A stretch of DNA of 47,445 nucleotides from Shewanella sp. Isolate13. GTDB taxonomy: Bacteria; Pseudomonadota; Gammaproteobacteria; Enterobacterales; Shewanellaceae. The stretch lies in assembly GCF_022398325.1 (NCBI RefSeq), contig NZ_JAKEVD010000021.1, positions 36,553 to 83,997 on the forward strand, read 5' to 3'. The stretch's first letter is position 1; each line of letters begins with the position of its first letter. The notes under the pieces were generated by a model that saw nothing but the letters and a program-made list of their open reading frames with translations, searched no databases and was not told the origin of the DNA. Position numbers and translations under genes: made by a program. Positions 37,724 to 46,510 of the stretch are shown here, one piece after another.

Positions 37724-40348
37724 ATGACTCCAATGAATACGAATTACCGTAAACCCTTGCTCGGCACAGAGTTAGACTTTTTCGATACCGAAGCGGCCGT
37801 GAATGCTATTAGCCCAGGTGCTTACGCCAAGCTGCCTTATTGCTCTCGTGTTTATGCCGAGAACCTAGTACGTCGCTGCTCGCCAGACACATTAACCGCT
37901 AGCCTAAAACAGATCATCGAACGTAAGCGTGATTTAGATTTTCCTTGGTATCCTGCACGAGTGGTTTGCCACGATATTCTCGGCCAAACCGCACTAGTGG
38001 ATTTAGCAGGTTTACGTGATGCTATCGCAGAAAAGGGCGGCGACCCTTCAAAAGTAAATCCAGTGGTGCCGACCCAGTTAATTGTGGATCACTCGCTTGC
38101 GGTAGAACATGCTGGTTTTGAAAAAGACGCATTTGAAAAAAACCGCGCCATTGAAGACAGACGTAACGACGATAGATTCCACTTTATCAATTGGACCAAA
38201 ACTGCGTTTGAGAACATTGATGTGATCCAGCCGGGTAACGGCATTATGCATCAAATTAATTTAGAGAAAATGTCGCCAGTTGTGCAAGCACGCGACGGCG
38301 TTGCCTTTCCAGATACCTTAGTTGGCACCGACAGCCACACTCCGCACGTTGATGCCTTAGGCGTAATCGCTATCGGCGTAGGTGGCTTAGAAGCCGAAAG
38401 TGTAATGCTAGGTCGACCATCTTATATGCGTCTGCCAGATATTGTAGGCGTAGAGCTGGTGGGCGAGCGTCAAAGCGGCATTACCGCCACCGACATTGTA
38501 CTGGCAATCACCGAGTTTTTGCGTAACGAAAAAGTCGTTTCAACTTATCTTGAGTTCTTTGGCGAAGGTGCAAGCAACTTAACTCTTGGCGATCGCGCAA
38601 CCATCTCTAACATGACCCCAGAGTTTGGCGCCACAGCAGCCATGTTCTATATCGATGAAAAAACCATTGATTACTTAAAGCTAACTGGCCGTGACGACAA
38701 GCAAGTTAAGCTGGTGGAAATCTATGCTAAACAAGCAGGCCTGTGGGCGGATAGCCTAAAAGATGCTGAATATGAGCGTGTGCTGCGTTTTGATTTATCA
38801 AGCGTAGGCCGCAACATAGCAGGGCCGTCTAATCCGCATCGCCGTGTATCAACAGCCGACTTAGCAGATAAGGGCATAAGTGCGCCTTACGCCAACAAAG
38901 CGGAAGAAGAAGCAGGCTTAATGCCAGATGGCGCGTGTATTATTGCCGCCATTACCAGTTGTACCAATACCTCTAATCCACGTAACGTGATTGCCGCAGG
39001 TCTACTTGCCCGTAACGCCAATGCTAAAGGCTTAACCCGTAAGCCTTGGGTGAAAACCTCATTGGCACCCGGCTCAAAAGCGGTGCAACTGTATTTAGAA
39101 GATGCCAATCTACTGCCAGAGCTTGAAGCCCTTGGATTTGGTATCGTCGGCTTTGCTTGTACTACCTGTAACGGCATGAGCGGCGCGTTAGATCCGGTTA
39201 TTCAGCAAGAAGTTATCGATCGCGATCTGTATGCCACCGCGGTACTCAGTGGTAACCGTAACTTCGATGGTCGTATTCATCCATACGCCAAGCAAGCGTT
39301 CCTTGCATCGCCGCCTCTAGTGGTTGCCTACGCTATTGCCGGTACGATTCGCTTTGATATTGAAAAAGACGCTTTAGGCCAAGACGAACACGGCAATGAT
39401 ATTTTACTCAAAGATCTGTGGCCATCAGATGAAGAGATTGACGCAGTTATTGCTCAGAGCGTAAAACCAGAGCAGTTCCGCCAAGTGTATGAGCCGATGT
39501 TTGATATTAAAGTTGAATATGGCACCAGCACCAATCCTCAATATGAATGGCGTCCACAAAGTACATATATTCGTCGTCCGCCATACTGGGAAGGGGCGTT
39601 AGCAGGCGAGCGCACCATGAAAGGCATGCGTCCGTTAGCGGTTCTGGGTGACAACATCACCACCGATCACCTGTCACCCTCCAATGCCATTATGCTGGAC
39701 AGTGCAGCAGGTGCCTATTTACATAAAATGGGCTTACCAGAGGTGGACTTTAACTCTTACGCTACCCACCGCGGCGATCACTTAACCGCCCAGCGTGCAA
39801 CCTTTGCTAACCCTAAGTTGTTTAACGAAATGGTGACCCAGACTGGCCGTAATGGTGAAGTTGAAGTCAAGCAAGGCTCTTACGCTCGCATAGAACCAGA
39901 AGGTGTTGAATCGCGCATGTGGGAAGCGATTGAAACCTACATGGATCGCAAGCAACCGCTGATCATCATTGCAGGTGCAGACTACGGCCAAGGCTCAAGT
40001 CGTGACTGGGCCGCAAAAGGGGTTCGCCTAGCGGGTGTTGAAGTGATTGTAGCCGAAGGTTTTGAGCGTATTCACCGTACTAACCTTGTAGGTATGGGCG
40101 TATTACCGCTGGAGTTTACTCAAGGTGACAGCCGCCATACTTATCAAATTGACGGTACCGAAACCTTTGACGTGCATGGCGAGCGAACGCCGGGCGCATT
40201 GCTAACCGTGATCATGACTCGCCGAAATGGTGAAACCGTTGAGATCCCAGTTAAGTGCCGACTCGACACTTTAGATGAAGTCTCTATCTACGAAGCAGGC
40301 GGCATACTGCAACGCTTCGCCCAAGATTTTTTAGAGTCTTCAACGTAA
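37724..40348 (+). CDS. acnD: 2-methylcitrate dehydratase, Fe/S-dependent (AcnD)
   Basis: An 874-residue aconitase-family enzyme that, with PrpF, replaces PrpD. It dehydrates 2-methylcitrate. Fe-S cluster cysteines are in ITSCTNTSNP and FACTTCNG, and the swivel-domain AGADYGQGSSRDWAAKG is intact. ATG 37724 or 37733 could start it. The final codons and stop lie in a tandemly repeated 19-bp unit, so the C terminus may vary between strains. Fourth position of the cluster, after a 342-bp repeat-filled gap. Confidence 0.95.
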   Translation: MTPMNTNYRKPLLGTELDFFDTEAAVNAISPGAYAKLPYCSRVYAENLVRRCSPDTLTASLKQIIERKRDLDFPWYPARVVCHDILGQTALVDLAGLRDAIAEKGGDPSKVNPVVPTQLIVDHSLAVEHAGFEKDAFEKNRAIEDRRNDDRFHFINWTKTAFENIDVIQPGNGIMHQINLEKMSPVVQARDGVAFPDTLVGTDSHTPHVDALGVIAIGVGGLEAESVMLGRPSYMRLPDIVGVELVGERQSGITATDIVLAITEFLRNEKVVSTYLEFFGEGASNLTLGDRATISNMTPEFGATAAMFYIDEKTIDYLKLTGRDDKQVKLVEIYAKQAGLWADSLKDAEYERVLRFDLSSVGRNIAGPSNPHRRVSTADLADKGISAPYANKAEEEAGLMPDGACIIAAITSCTNTSNPRNVIAAGLLARNANAKGLTRKPWVKTSLAPGSKAVQLYLEDANLLPELEALGFGIVGFACTTCNGMSGALDPVIQQEVIDRDLYATAVLSGNRNFDGRIHPYAKQAFLASPPLVVAYAIAGTIRFDIEKDALGQDEHGNDILLKDLWPSDEEIDAVIAQSVKPEQFRQVYEPMFDIKVEYGTSTNPQYEWRPQSTYIRRPPYWEGALAGERTMKGMRPLAVLGDNITTDHLSPSNAIMLDSAAGAYLHKMGLPEVDFNSYATHRGDHLTAQRATFANPKLFNEMVTQTGRNGEVEVKQGSYARIEPEGVESRMWEAIETYMDRKQPLIIIAGADYGQGSSRDWAAKGVRLAGVEVIVAEGFERIHRTNLVGMGVLPLEFTQGDSRHTYQIDGTETFDVHGERTPGALLTVIMTRRNGETVEIPVKCRLDTLDEVSIYEAGGILQRFAQDFLESST

Positions 40349-40420
40349 TGAAGAGTCTTCAACGTAATGAAGAGTCTTCAGCTAGCTAGGAGTCTTCAGC
40401 TAGCTAGGAGTCTTCAAGAG
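40333..40420 (+). repeat. Minisatellite spanning the acnD stop codon
   Basis: Two exact 19-bp units AGAGTCTTCAACGTAATGA (40333-40351, 40352-40370), a partial third, then two exact 18-bp units AGTCTTCAGCTAGCTAGG (40373-40390, 40391-40408) and a last AGTCTTCA. All share AGTCTTCA. The first unit contains the TAA of acnD. These look like slippage products. Confidence 0.85.
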
Positions 40421-40485
40421 AGCCATCAGCGGATTAAGAGTAGAGCTTTAATCTTTCATCTTTAATTCTTGCTGTTAAAAATAAG

Positions 40486-40513
40486 CCTTGCATGGGTTAG
40501 ATACCATGCAAGG
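40486..40513 (+). other. Hairpin in the prpF leader
   Basis: CCTTGCATGG and CCATGCAAGG form a perfect 10-bp stem with an 8-nt loop, 87 nt before prpF. No T tract follows, so a strong terminator is unlikely; a processing or stability element is possible. Confidence 0.55.
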
Positions 40514-40599
40514 TTAGCTCCAAATTGGGTTAACTCTTAAAGAAAACGCAAATATCAAAACTGACTAAGCGGCCAAACCAGCATTCAAACGGAAAAAAC

Positions 40600-41823
40600 A
40601 TGACCACTACAACGGATCAAAAACCAGTATTTGCCCCACAAATTAAAGTGCCAGCCACCTATATGCGTGGTGGCACCAGTAAAGGGGTGTTTTTTAATTT
40701 AACCGACTTGCCAGCTGACGCGCAGGTTGCTGGCAGCGCGAGAGACAACTTGTTACTGAGAGTCATTGGTAGTCCAGATCCTTACGGTAAACACACAGAT
40801 GGCATGGGCGGCGCAACATCCAGTACCAGTAAAACTGTAATCCTCGCCAAAAGTGATAAAGCCGATCACGACGTAGATTACTTATTTGGTCAAGTGGCTA
40901 TCGACAGACCATTTGTTGACTGGAGCGGTAACTGCGGCAATTTGACCGCAGCAGTTGGTTCGTTTGCGATCAGCAATGGGTTAGTCGACAGCAGCCGCAT
41001 TCCTCACAACGGCATTGCGGTCGTGCGAATTTGGCAAAAGAACATTCAAAAAACCATCATAGCTCATGTACCTATCACCAATGGTGAAGTGCAAGAGACC
41101 GGCGATTTCGAGCTTGATGGTGTGACCTTTCCCGCAGCTGAGGTGCAAGTTGAGTTTTTAGACCCAGCAGATGGTGAAGGCGCTATGTTCCCAACGGGAA
41201 ACTTGATCGATGACTTAGCCGTACCTACAGACATTGTTGCCAGTGGCACCTTACAAGCCACCATGATTAACGCAGGTATTCCAACAGTGTTTATCAATGC
41301 CAGCGAGCTAGGTTATACAGGTGCTGAGCTGCAAGAGGCCATAAACGGCGATGCCAAGGCGCTTGCCATGTTTGAAACCATTCGCGCTTATGGCGCAGTG
41401 CAAATGGGCTTGATTAAACATATCGATGAAGCCGCTACCCGCCAACACACACCAAAAGTAGCGATTGTTGCAGCGCCTATTGATTACACCTCATCAAGTG
41501 GTAAAGCAATTGCCAAAACGGACATAGACCTCAATGTTCGCGCACTATCTATGGGCAAGCTGCACCATGCAATGATGGGTACAGCCGCAGTCGCCATTGG
41601 CACTGCAGCCGCGATACCCGGTACCTTAGTCAGCTTGGCAGCAGGCGAGGGAACACGTCAAGCTGTAAACAAAGGCTTTGTAACCTTCGGCCACCCCTCT
41701 GGCACACTTAAAGTAGGCGCCGAGGCAAGCCAAGTCGATGGCCAGTGGCAAGTCAATAAAGCCGTAATGAGCCGCAGCGCACGAGTATTGATGGAAGGCT
41801 GGGTGAGAGTACCGAAGCCATAA
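40600..41823 (+). CDS. prpF: 2-methylaconitate cis-trans isomerase
   Basis: A 407-residue PrpF-family enzyme with the diaminopimelate-epimerase-like fold, isomerising the AcnD product so that aconitase can make 2-methylisocitrate. Family motifs are PATYMRGGTSKGVFF, DGMGGATSSTSKT and WSGNCGNLTAAVG. The last gene of the prp cluster; a strong terminator follows and the AT-rich island begins after it. Confidence 0.95.
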   Translation: MTTTTDQKPVFAPQIKVPATYMRGGTSKGVFFNLTDLPADAQVAGSARDNLLLRVIGSPDPYGKHTDGMGGATSSTSKTVILAKSDKADHDVDYLFGQVAIDRPFVDWSGNCGNLTAAVGSFAISNGLVDSSRIPHNGIAVVRIWQKNIQKTIIAHVPITNGEVQETGDFELDGVTFPAAEVQVEFLDPADGEGAMFPTGNLIDDLAVPTDIVASGTLQATMINAGIPTVFINASELGYTGAELQEAINGDAKALAMFETIRAYGAVQMGLIKHIDEAATRQHTPKVAIVAAPIDYTSSSGKAIAKTDIDLNVRALSMGKLHHAMMGTAAVAIGTAAAIPGTLVSLAAGEGTRQAVNKGFVTFGHPSGTLKVGAEASQVDGQWQVNKAVMSRSARVLMEGWVRVPKP

Positions 41824-41847
41824 ACTGTTACTAAGTCTTAAACAGTT

Positions 41848-41875
41848 AAAGCCGCAGCAGACTGCGGCTTTTTTG
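41848..41875 (+). terminator. Terminator of the prp cluster
   Basis: GCCGCAG (41851-41857), CAGA loop, CTGCGGC (41862-41868), then six T residues; A residues on the left extend the stem. Confidence 0.92.
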
Positions 41876-42391
41876 TTTATTGAACGGGCTCAAGTAATCT
41901 ACTTAAGTTTATGATTAGCCGATTTTTTAATTGTAAATATGCTAGTTTAACAAAATGGATGAGTGATTAGTGTTTTGAACACGCCATATTTTAAATAACT
42001 CATAAATAACAATAAGCTGGAATCTACAGTCAATTTTCGTTCAATAGCAAGGAGCTTTGTACAACATCACTGGATATTTTATAGGTTTGTCCGGTAGGTG
42101 ACATTGTATCTTAGTAATTCATATTAGAATTACTTTTGAAATGCTTACGTTTAGAACTTTTGGACAGCTTTGAAACGGTGATGTAGCCGACAGTTCTGTA
42201 TATATTTTGATTAGTTCGCAGAATGTTACGGGTTGAAAGGTTTTTTCGTGACTTAAGTCATTGTTCTATTATGCTTTTAATTTGACTAAGTCCATGTGGA
42301 AAATTTAAAGTTTTACTGTACAATCTAGACAGAAATTTTATAAGTATAGAAGTATTCATTCCTACAGCGGAATGAGACTTAAGAGGCAAAT
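41876..42391. other. AT-rich leader of the defence-like operon
   Basis: About 515 bp without a gene. It contains a perfect 12-bp palindrome TGACTTAAGTCA (42249-42260) and an 8-bp hairpin AGTAATTC-ATATTA-GAATTACT (42113-42134). ACTTAAG recurs at 41901 and 42377. A possible promoter is TTGACT near 42282 with TTTAAA 16 bp later. The base composition is clearly more AT-rich than the prp genes, so this is probably the edge of acquired DNA. No integrase, att repeat or tRNA remnant was found. Confidence 0.55.
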
Positions 42392-43288
42392 TTGAGTAAT
42401 TTCACAGCAAAATTTTCCGGTCACCAGACCTTCCCGTTGCGTTATGGGTGGCTTTACAAGTATGCCGAAACTGACACATCTAAACTAAATCAAGTTGATG
42501 AGCTCATGGTGGAATGGGGCGTTGGTAAGAACATGGTTGAAGCGATCAAGTATTGGGCACGGCAAGCTGGGGCAGAACAAGATATTGGTCCCTACAGTGT
42601 TGTTCATAGTAATGATCCATACTTAGAAAATATTGAGTCACTCTGGATTATTCATTGGCTACTTTGTCACGATCATCTTGAACTTACATCAATTAAGGTT
42701 TTCTTTAATTATTACAATGGGTTGACTGTTGATAGAGGAGTTTTATTTGACTTCCTACAACACCTGTTTTCAAAACAAAACTTCATTGCTGATACTAAGA
42801 AAGCACAAGTATTAAAAGCGCCATCAGATAGCAGTCTAAAGAAAGACTTAGGTGTTTTATTTTTGATGTACACAAGCAGTACTTCTTCCAAGAAAACTGA
42901 AGATAGCTTCGCATCTCCGCTTTCTGAATTAGGTTTAATCAAACAAGTTGATAAATCTTCATATTCTTGTGAATTAGAAGAGCGCGTCACTTTGTCTAAT
43001 GAAGTGTTTACATTTTGTGTATTGGAGTATTTTTGTTATCTAAAAGAAAGAAACAAATTGGCTCGAACACTTGCTTTTGATTCGTTCTTAATGGCTCCTG
43101 GCAGCCCTGCGAGAATCTTTAGGATGTCGCAATCTGAGGTCGAACGTAGACTTGACGCGGTAGCAAAACTCACTAACGGTGCGATCGACTGGACTGATAC
43201 GCAGGGTTTGCGTCAAATACAAATTACTGATGAAAGTGTACTTTCAAAAGACTCGAATCTAGCTTTTTTAAAAAAAATGTATAAGTAG
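42392..43288 (+). CDS. DUF4007 family protein, defence-associated
   Basis: A 298-residue protein with the DUF4007 signature at the N terminus, FSGHQTFPLRYGWLYK. The family has no established biochemical role, but it recurs beside PAPS-reductase/DndC-like and ATPase genes in defence loci. The middle is helical and Lys/Ser-rich; the C-terminal part (RIFRMSQSEVERRLDAVAKL) resembles a winged-helix-like DNA-binding end, which is only a guess. The TTG start at 42392 is supported by GAGG 5 nt upstream. It is 6 bp before the ATPase, so one operon. Confidence 0.8.
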   Translation: MSNFTAKFSGHQTFPLRYGWLYKYAETDTSKLNQVDELMVEWGVGKNMVEAIKYWARQAGAEQDIGPYSVVHSNDPYLENIESLWIIHWLLCHDHLELTSIKVFFNYYNGLTVDRGVLFDFLQHLFSKQNFIADTKKAQVLKAPSDSSLKKDLGVLFLMYTSSTSSKKTEDSFASPLSELGLIKQVDKSSYSCELEERVTLSNEVFTFCVLEYFCYLKERNKLARTLAFDSFLMAPGSPARIFRMSQSEVERRLDAVAKLTNGAIDWTDTQGLRQIQITDESVLSKDSNLAFLKKMYK

Positions 43289-43294
43289 GCAGCA

Positions 43295-46200
43295 GTGTCA
43301 AATCTAAAAGAACATATAGACGTTAACATCAGATATTCACGCGCTACACGAATAGATACCGATTTGGACTCTAAAGGTCAGTTTTTCAACGGTTTTGTTT
43401 TTCACGGTACTGCAGCTCATTCATTACGAGTAATTAGCGATAATTATGCTCAAGCTAATAGAAGAGTGTTTACAGTTACTGGGCCTTACGGTTCAGGTAA
43501 ATCTACAATTGCACTACTACTTGCTGGTCTGTTAAGTGATAAAAGTTCGTTACGAAAGGTAGCAAGGACGATAGTTGGTGATACCTACGCAAAAGAGCTC
43601 TATAAAAACATCAAGGTTAAAAAGGGATGGCTAACGGTTAAGTTTGTTAGTGATTTTTCTGAACCTTTAACGTCTTTATGGGGCGCTATCGCAAAAGAGT
43701 GTAGTGCACATGGTATTCTAGTTGAAGCTAATGTCGCTGATACTAAAGATTTCATTCGTCAGTTAAAAAGTCTAAAAGTAGAAGTTGAAAAACAATTTGA
43801 CGGTATGGTCATTTTGTATGATGAAATGGGCAAATCTTTAGATTTCTTAAATTCTAAAAATGCAGACTTACAGTTTTTCCAAGAGCTTGCTGAGAATGTA
43901 GAACGTTTAGATTATCCATGTCTTTTTGTTGGGTTCTTACATCAAGCGTTTGCTGAATATGCGAGAGGTTCTAACCAATCTTCACGTGACAGCTGGGCAA
44001 AAGTTCAAGGCAGATATACTGATCTTTTGTTTAATGTTTCTGAAGATGAAACCATAACGCTACTTGGAAATAGCATTGTCCATAAAAATGGTTATGAGCC
44101 AAAAGTTGGTGTCGTAGAAAAGGTTTTACGTGCCTTAAGCTCAAGTGCAATTGCTCAAAAAGATGACATTTCTATCAAATTAACTAAGTGTTTGCCACTG
44201 CACCCACTTTCCGCCTTACTATTAGGCCCTATCTCTAAGAGACGCTTTAGTCAGAACGAGAGAAGTACCTTCAGCTTTTTGAGTTCTGCAGAGGCTAATG
44301 GTTTCCAAGATTTTATTAAGGGGTCGAGTACATTAGATACTAATTACCGTTTATCAAATCTTTATGATTTTCTGAATACTAACTTAGAGCACCTTATTGC
44401 AGCATCTCCAGACTCCCGATCATGGGCGGCCGCAAAAGACGCTGTTGAGCGCGCTGAGAGTCGTAATAATGCTGATTCAGTTGAAATAGTAAAAATCGTC
44501 TCATTGCTTAATTTATTTGGCCGTCGTTCAAATATCTTCGCTTCAACAGATGTGATTGTATCTGCGATGGATGAGTCTTTATCTCCCCTCAAAATTCAAG
44601 ATTACTTGGACGAGTTGATCAGAGAGAAAATTATTATCTTCAGAAAGCACCTAAATTCATATGCGGTGTTTGAAGGTAGTGATATTGACCTAGAAGAAGA
44701 GCTGGAAAAGTTTAGAACTCAAAATGAAAACTCTGAGGAATGGAAAGCGCGGCTTTCTGATGAAGCAGACCAAGTCGTAGCGAAAGGGCATTACCATAAA
44801 AAAGGTGTTTTTCGTTGGATGCTGAAAACAGTGTGTGTGGGAGAATATGACCATGCATCGTTTTCAAAGAAAAATTTAAATTCATCACAATTTTCGGCTT
44901 TTGTTCTGCTGCTAGATGATGACGCTGCAAAGTTGTCTGCTGACAGTCGCAATGTCATTTTTGGTAAATCGACGAGTATTCAAGAGCAAATAAAAAGTAT
45001 TATTTTAGATCTTTTAGGTTTAGAGCACATAGCAAGGACTAATTCAACGCTACAACATGACAATATTGCTAAGCGAGAGTTAGACGCGAAACTCTCGCTA
45101 CTAAAAGTAGAATTTAATACTTTACATCAAAAGTTTTTTGAACAAGCAAATTGGTATTTCAAAGGACAAAGACTAGATGTAAAGAATTTTTCAAGTGTTG
45201 CTAGCGAATTAGCAGATCAGGTTTTCAACAGATCACCAAAGTTGATTAATGAATTAATTAACCGTGCGAAACCTTCTGGTACAGCTATTGCTGCACGAAA
45301 TAAACTTCTGTCTTTGATGGTTAATGAGCACTTTGAAGAAAATTTAGGCATTGAAGGTTATCCACCTGAGATGGCGATGTATAAGTCAGTTTTAAAAAAT
45401 TCTTGTATCCACTTATGGAATGCAGACTCTGGAGAATATGAGTTTTCCACACCTTTAAAGTCAAGAGATGAAAATCTTTATCATGCTTGGGGGGCTGCGT
45501 TAGAATTAATTAAATCTAACAAACAAAGAATCGTAACAGTAAAAGAGATTTACGAACTTTGGAATAGTGAACCTTACGGAATTTCTTTAGGTGTGGTGCC
45601 AGTATGGACTTTAGCTTTGTTATTGTCTCAAATTGATACACTTGCTTTTTATGACAAAGACGTAACTAATAAGTTTGCATTTATCACAGAACCTGATGAT
45701 GAATTTGTAAATAAAGTATCAAGAGCACCAGAACAAGTCGGTGTTCGTTTCTATGAAGTCGATGGCGTAAAGGCATCGCATATTAACTCACTACATAGGG
45801 TCCTGTCTGCTCAGAGCCATGAAAATGGTACGTTAGCAGTAGCTCAGAGCTTTGTTGGCTTTGTTGCAATGCTATCGCCTTTTGTAAAAAGCACACAGAC
45901 ATTATCTTCAAAAACTAAAGAGTTTAGAAGGGTAGCACTTGCCGCAAATGATCCTAACAAGTTTTTGCTAGAAGATTTACCAAAGCTATTCGAAACAGAC
46001 TCAGATGAAGCGTTAATTGAACAAATTAAAACGACTATTTCTGAGCTAACTCTTCGTCATAATGAATTACTAAATTGGTTTATTTCATTGGTTAGTGATT
46101 CGTTTAATGGTTTGGACGATGAACTAGTTCGAGTTGCAAAACTTGTTGAAGACTACAGTGCAGATTCTTCGCTAGTTACTTTTGCACGAAGAGTTGGTGA

Positions 46201-46510
46201 GTGGAATCAAGCGCGTGAGTTTGATTGGGTTTCAAGTCTAATTTCTTTCTTATCTGGTAAGGCAGAACGTAACTGGAATGACCTTGCTATTGAGAAAGCG
46301 AAAGTAGAACTGGCTAAATACGTAGAGCGCTTTAATCAAGCAGCTTACTTTGCGGACAAAGGTGTTAAGTCTTCTCCTGAGCTAGAAAGTAAAGATCACT
46401 CTCAACAGCAAAATAAGATTGAGGAAATTCTTAACGGTATGTCGATAGCGGAACAAACAGTTGTATTACGCAAACAGTTAGACAAAATTTTAGGGGTCAT
46501 TAATGAGTAA
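43295..46510 (+). CDS. Large P-loop ATPase, BrxC-like, of a defence operon
   Basis: A 1071-residue ATPase. Walker A is GPYGSGKS (63-70) and Walker B VILYDE (172-177), followed by a sensor-like CLFVGF (209-214) and an Arg in GRYTDLL (240). The remainder is long, helical and without other recognised domains. Size and order suit a BrxC/PglY-type or related defence ATPase that assembles on DNA. GTG start, 6 bp after the DUF4007 gene. Its stop overlaps the next start by 8 bp (ATGAGTAA). AT-rich codon use differs from the prp genes. BrxC assignment is inference. Confidence 0.65.
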   Translation: MSNLKEHIDVNIRYSRATRIDTDLDSKGQFFNGFVFHGTAAHSLRVISDNYAQANRRVFTVTGPYGSGKSTIALLLAGLLSDKSSLRKVARTIVGDTYAKELYKNIKVKKGWLTVKFVSDFSEPLTSLWGAIAKECSAHGILVEANVADTKDFIRQLKSLKVEVEKQFDGMVILYDEMGKSLDFLNSKNADLQFFQELAENVERLDYPCLFVGFLHQAFAEYARGSNQSSRDSWAKVQGRYTDLLFNVSEDETITLLGNSIVHKNGYEPKVGVVEKVLRALSSSAIAQKDDISIKLTKCLPLHPLSALLLGPISKRRFSQNERSTFSFLSSAEANGFQDFIKGSSTLDTNYRLSNLYDFLNTNLEHLIAASPDSRSWAAAKDAVERAESRNNADSVEIVKIVSLLNLFGRRSNIFASTDVIVSAMDESLSPLKIQDYLDELIREKIIIFRKHLNSYAVFEGSDIDLEEELEKFRTQNENSEEWKARLSDEADQVVAKGHYHKKGVFRWMLKTVCVGEYDHASFSKKNLNSSQFSAFVLLLDDDAAKLSADSRNVIFGKSTSIQEQIKSIILDLLGLEHIARTNSTLQHDNIAKRELDAKLSLLKVEFNTLHQKFFEQANWYFKGQRLDVKNFSSVASELADQVFNRSPKLINELINRAKPSGTAIAARNKLLSLMVNEHFEENLGIEGYPPEMAMYKSVLKNSCIHLWNADSGEYEFSTPLKSRDENLYHAWGAALELIKSNKQRIVTVKEIYELWNSEPYGISLGVVPVWTLALLLSQIDTLAFYDKDVTNKFAFITEPDDEFVNKVSRAPEQVGVRFYEVDGVKASHINSLHRVLSAQSHENGTLAVAQSFVGFVAMLSPFVKSTQTLSSKTKEFRRVALAANDPNKFLLEDLPKLFETDSDEALIEQIKTTISELTLRHNELLNWFISLVSDSFNGLDDELVRVAKLVEDYSADSSLVTFARRVGEWNQAREFDWVSSLISFLSGKAERNWNDLAIEKAKVELAKYVERFNQAAYFADKGVKSSPELESKDHSQQQNKIEEILNGMSIAEQTVVLRKQLDKILGVINE

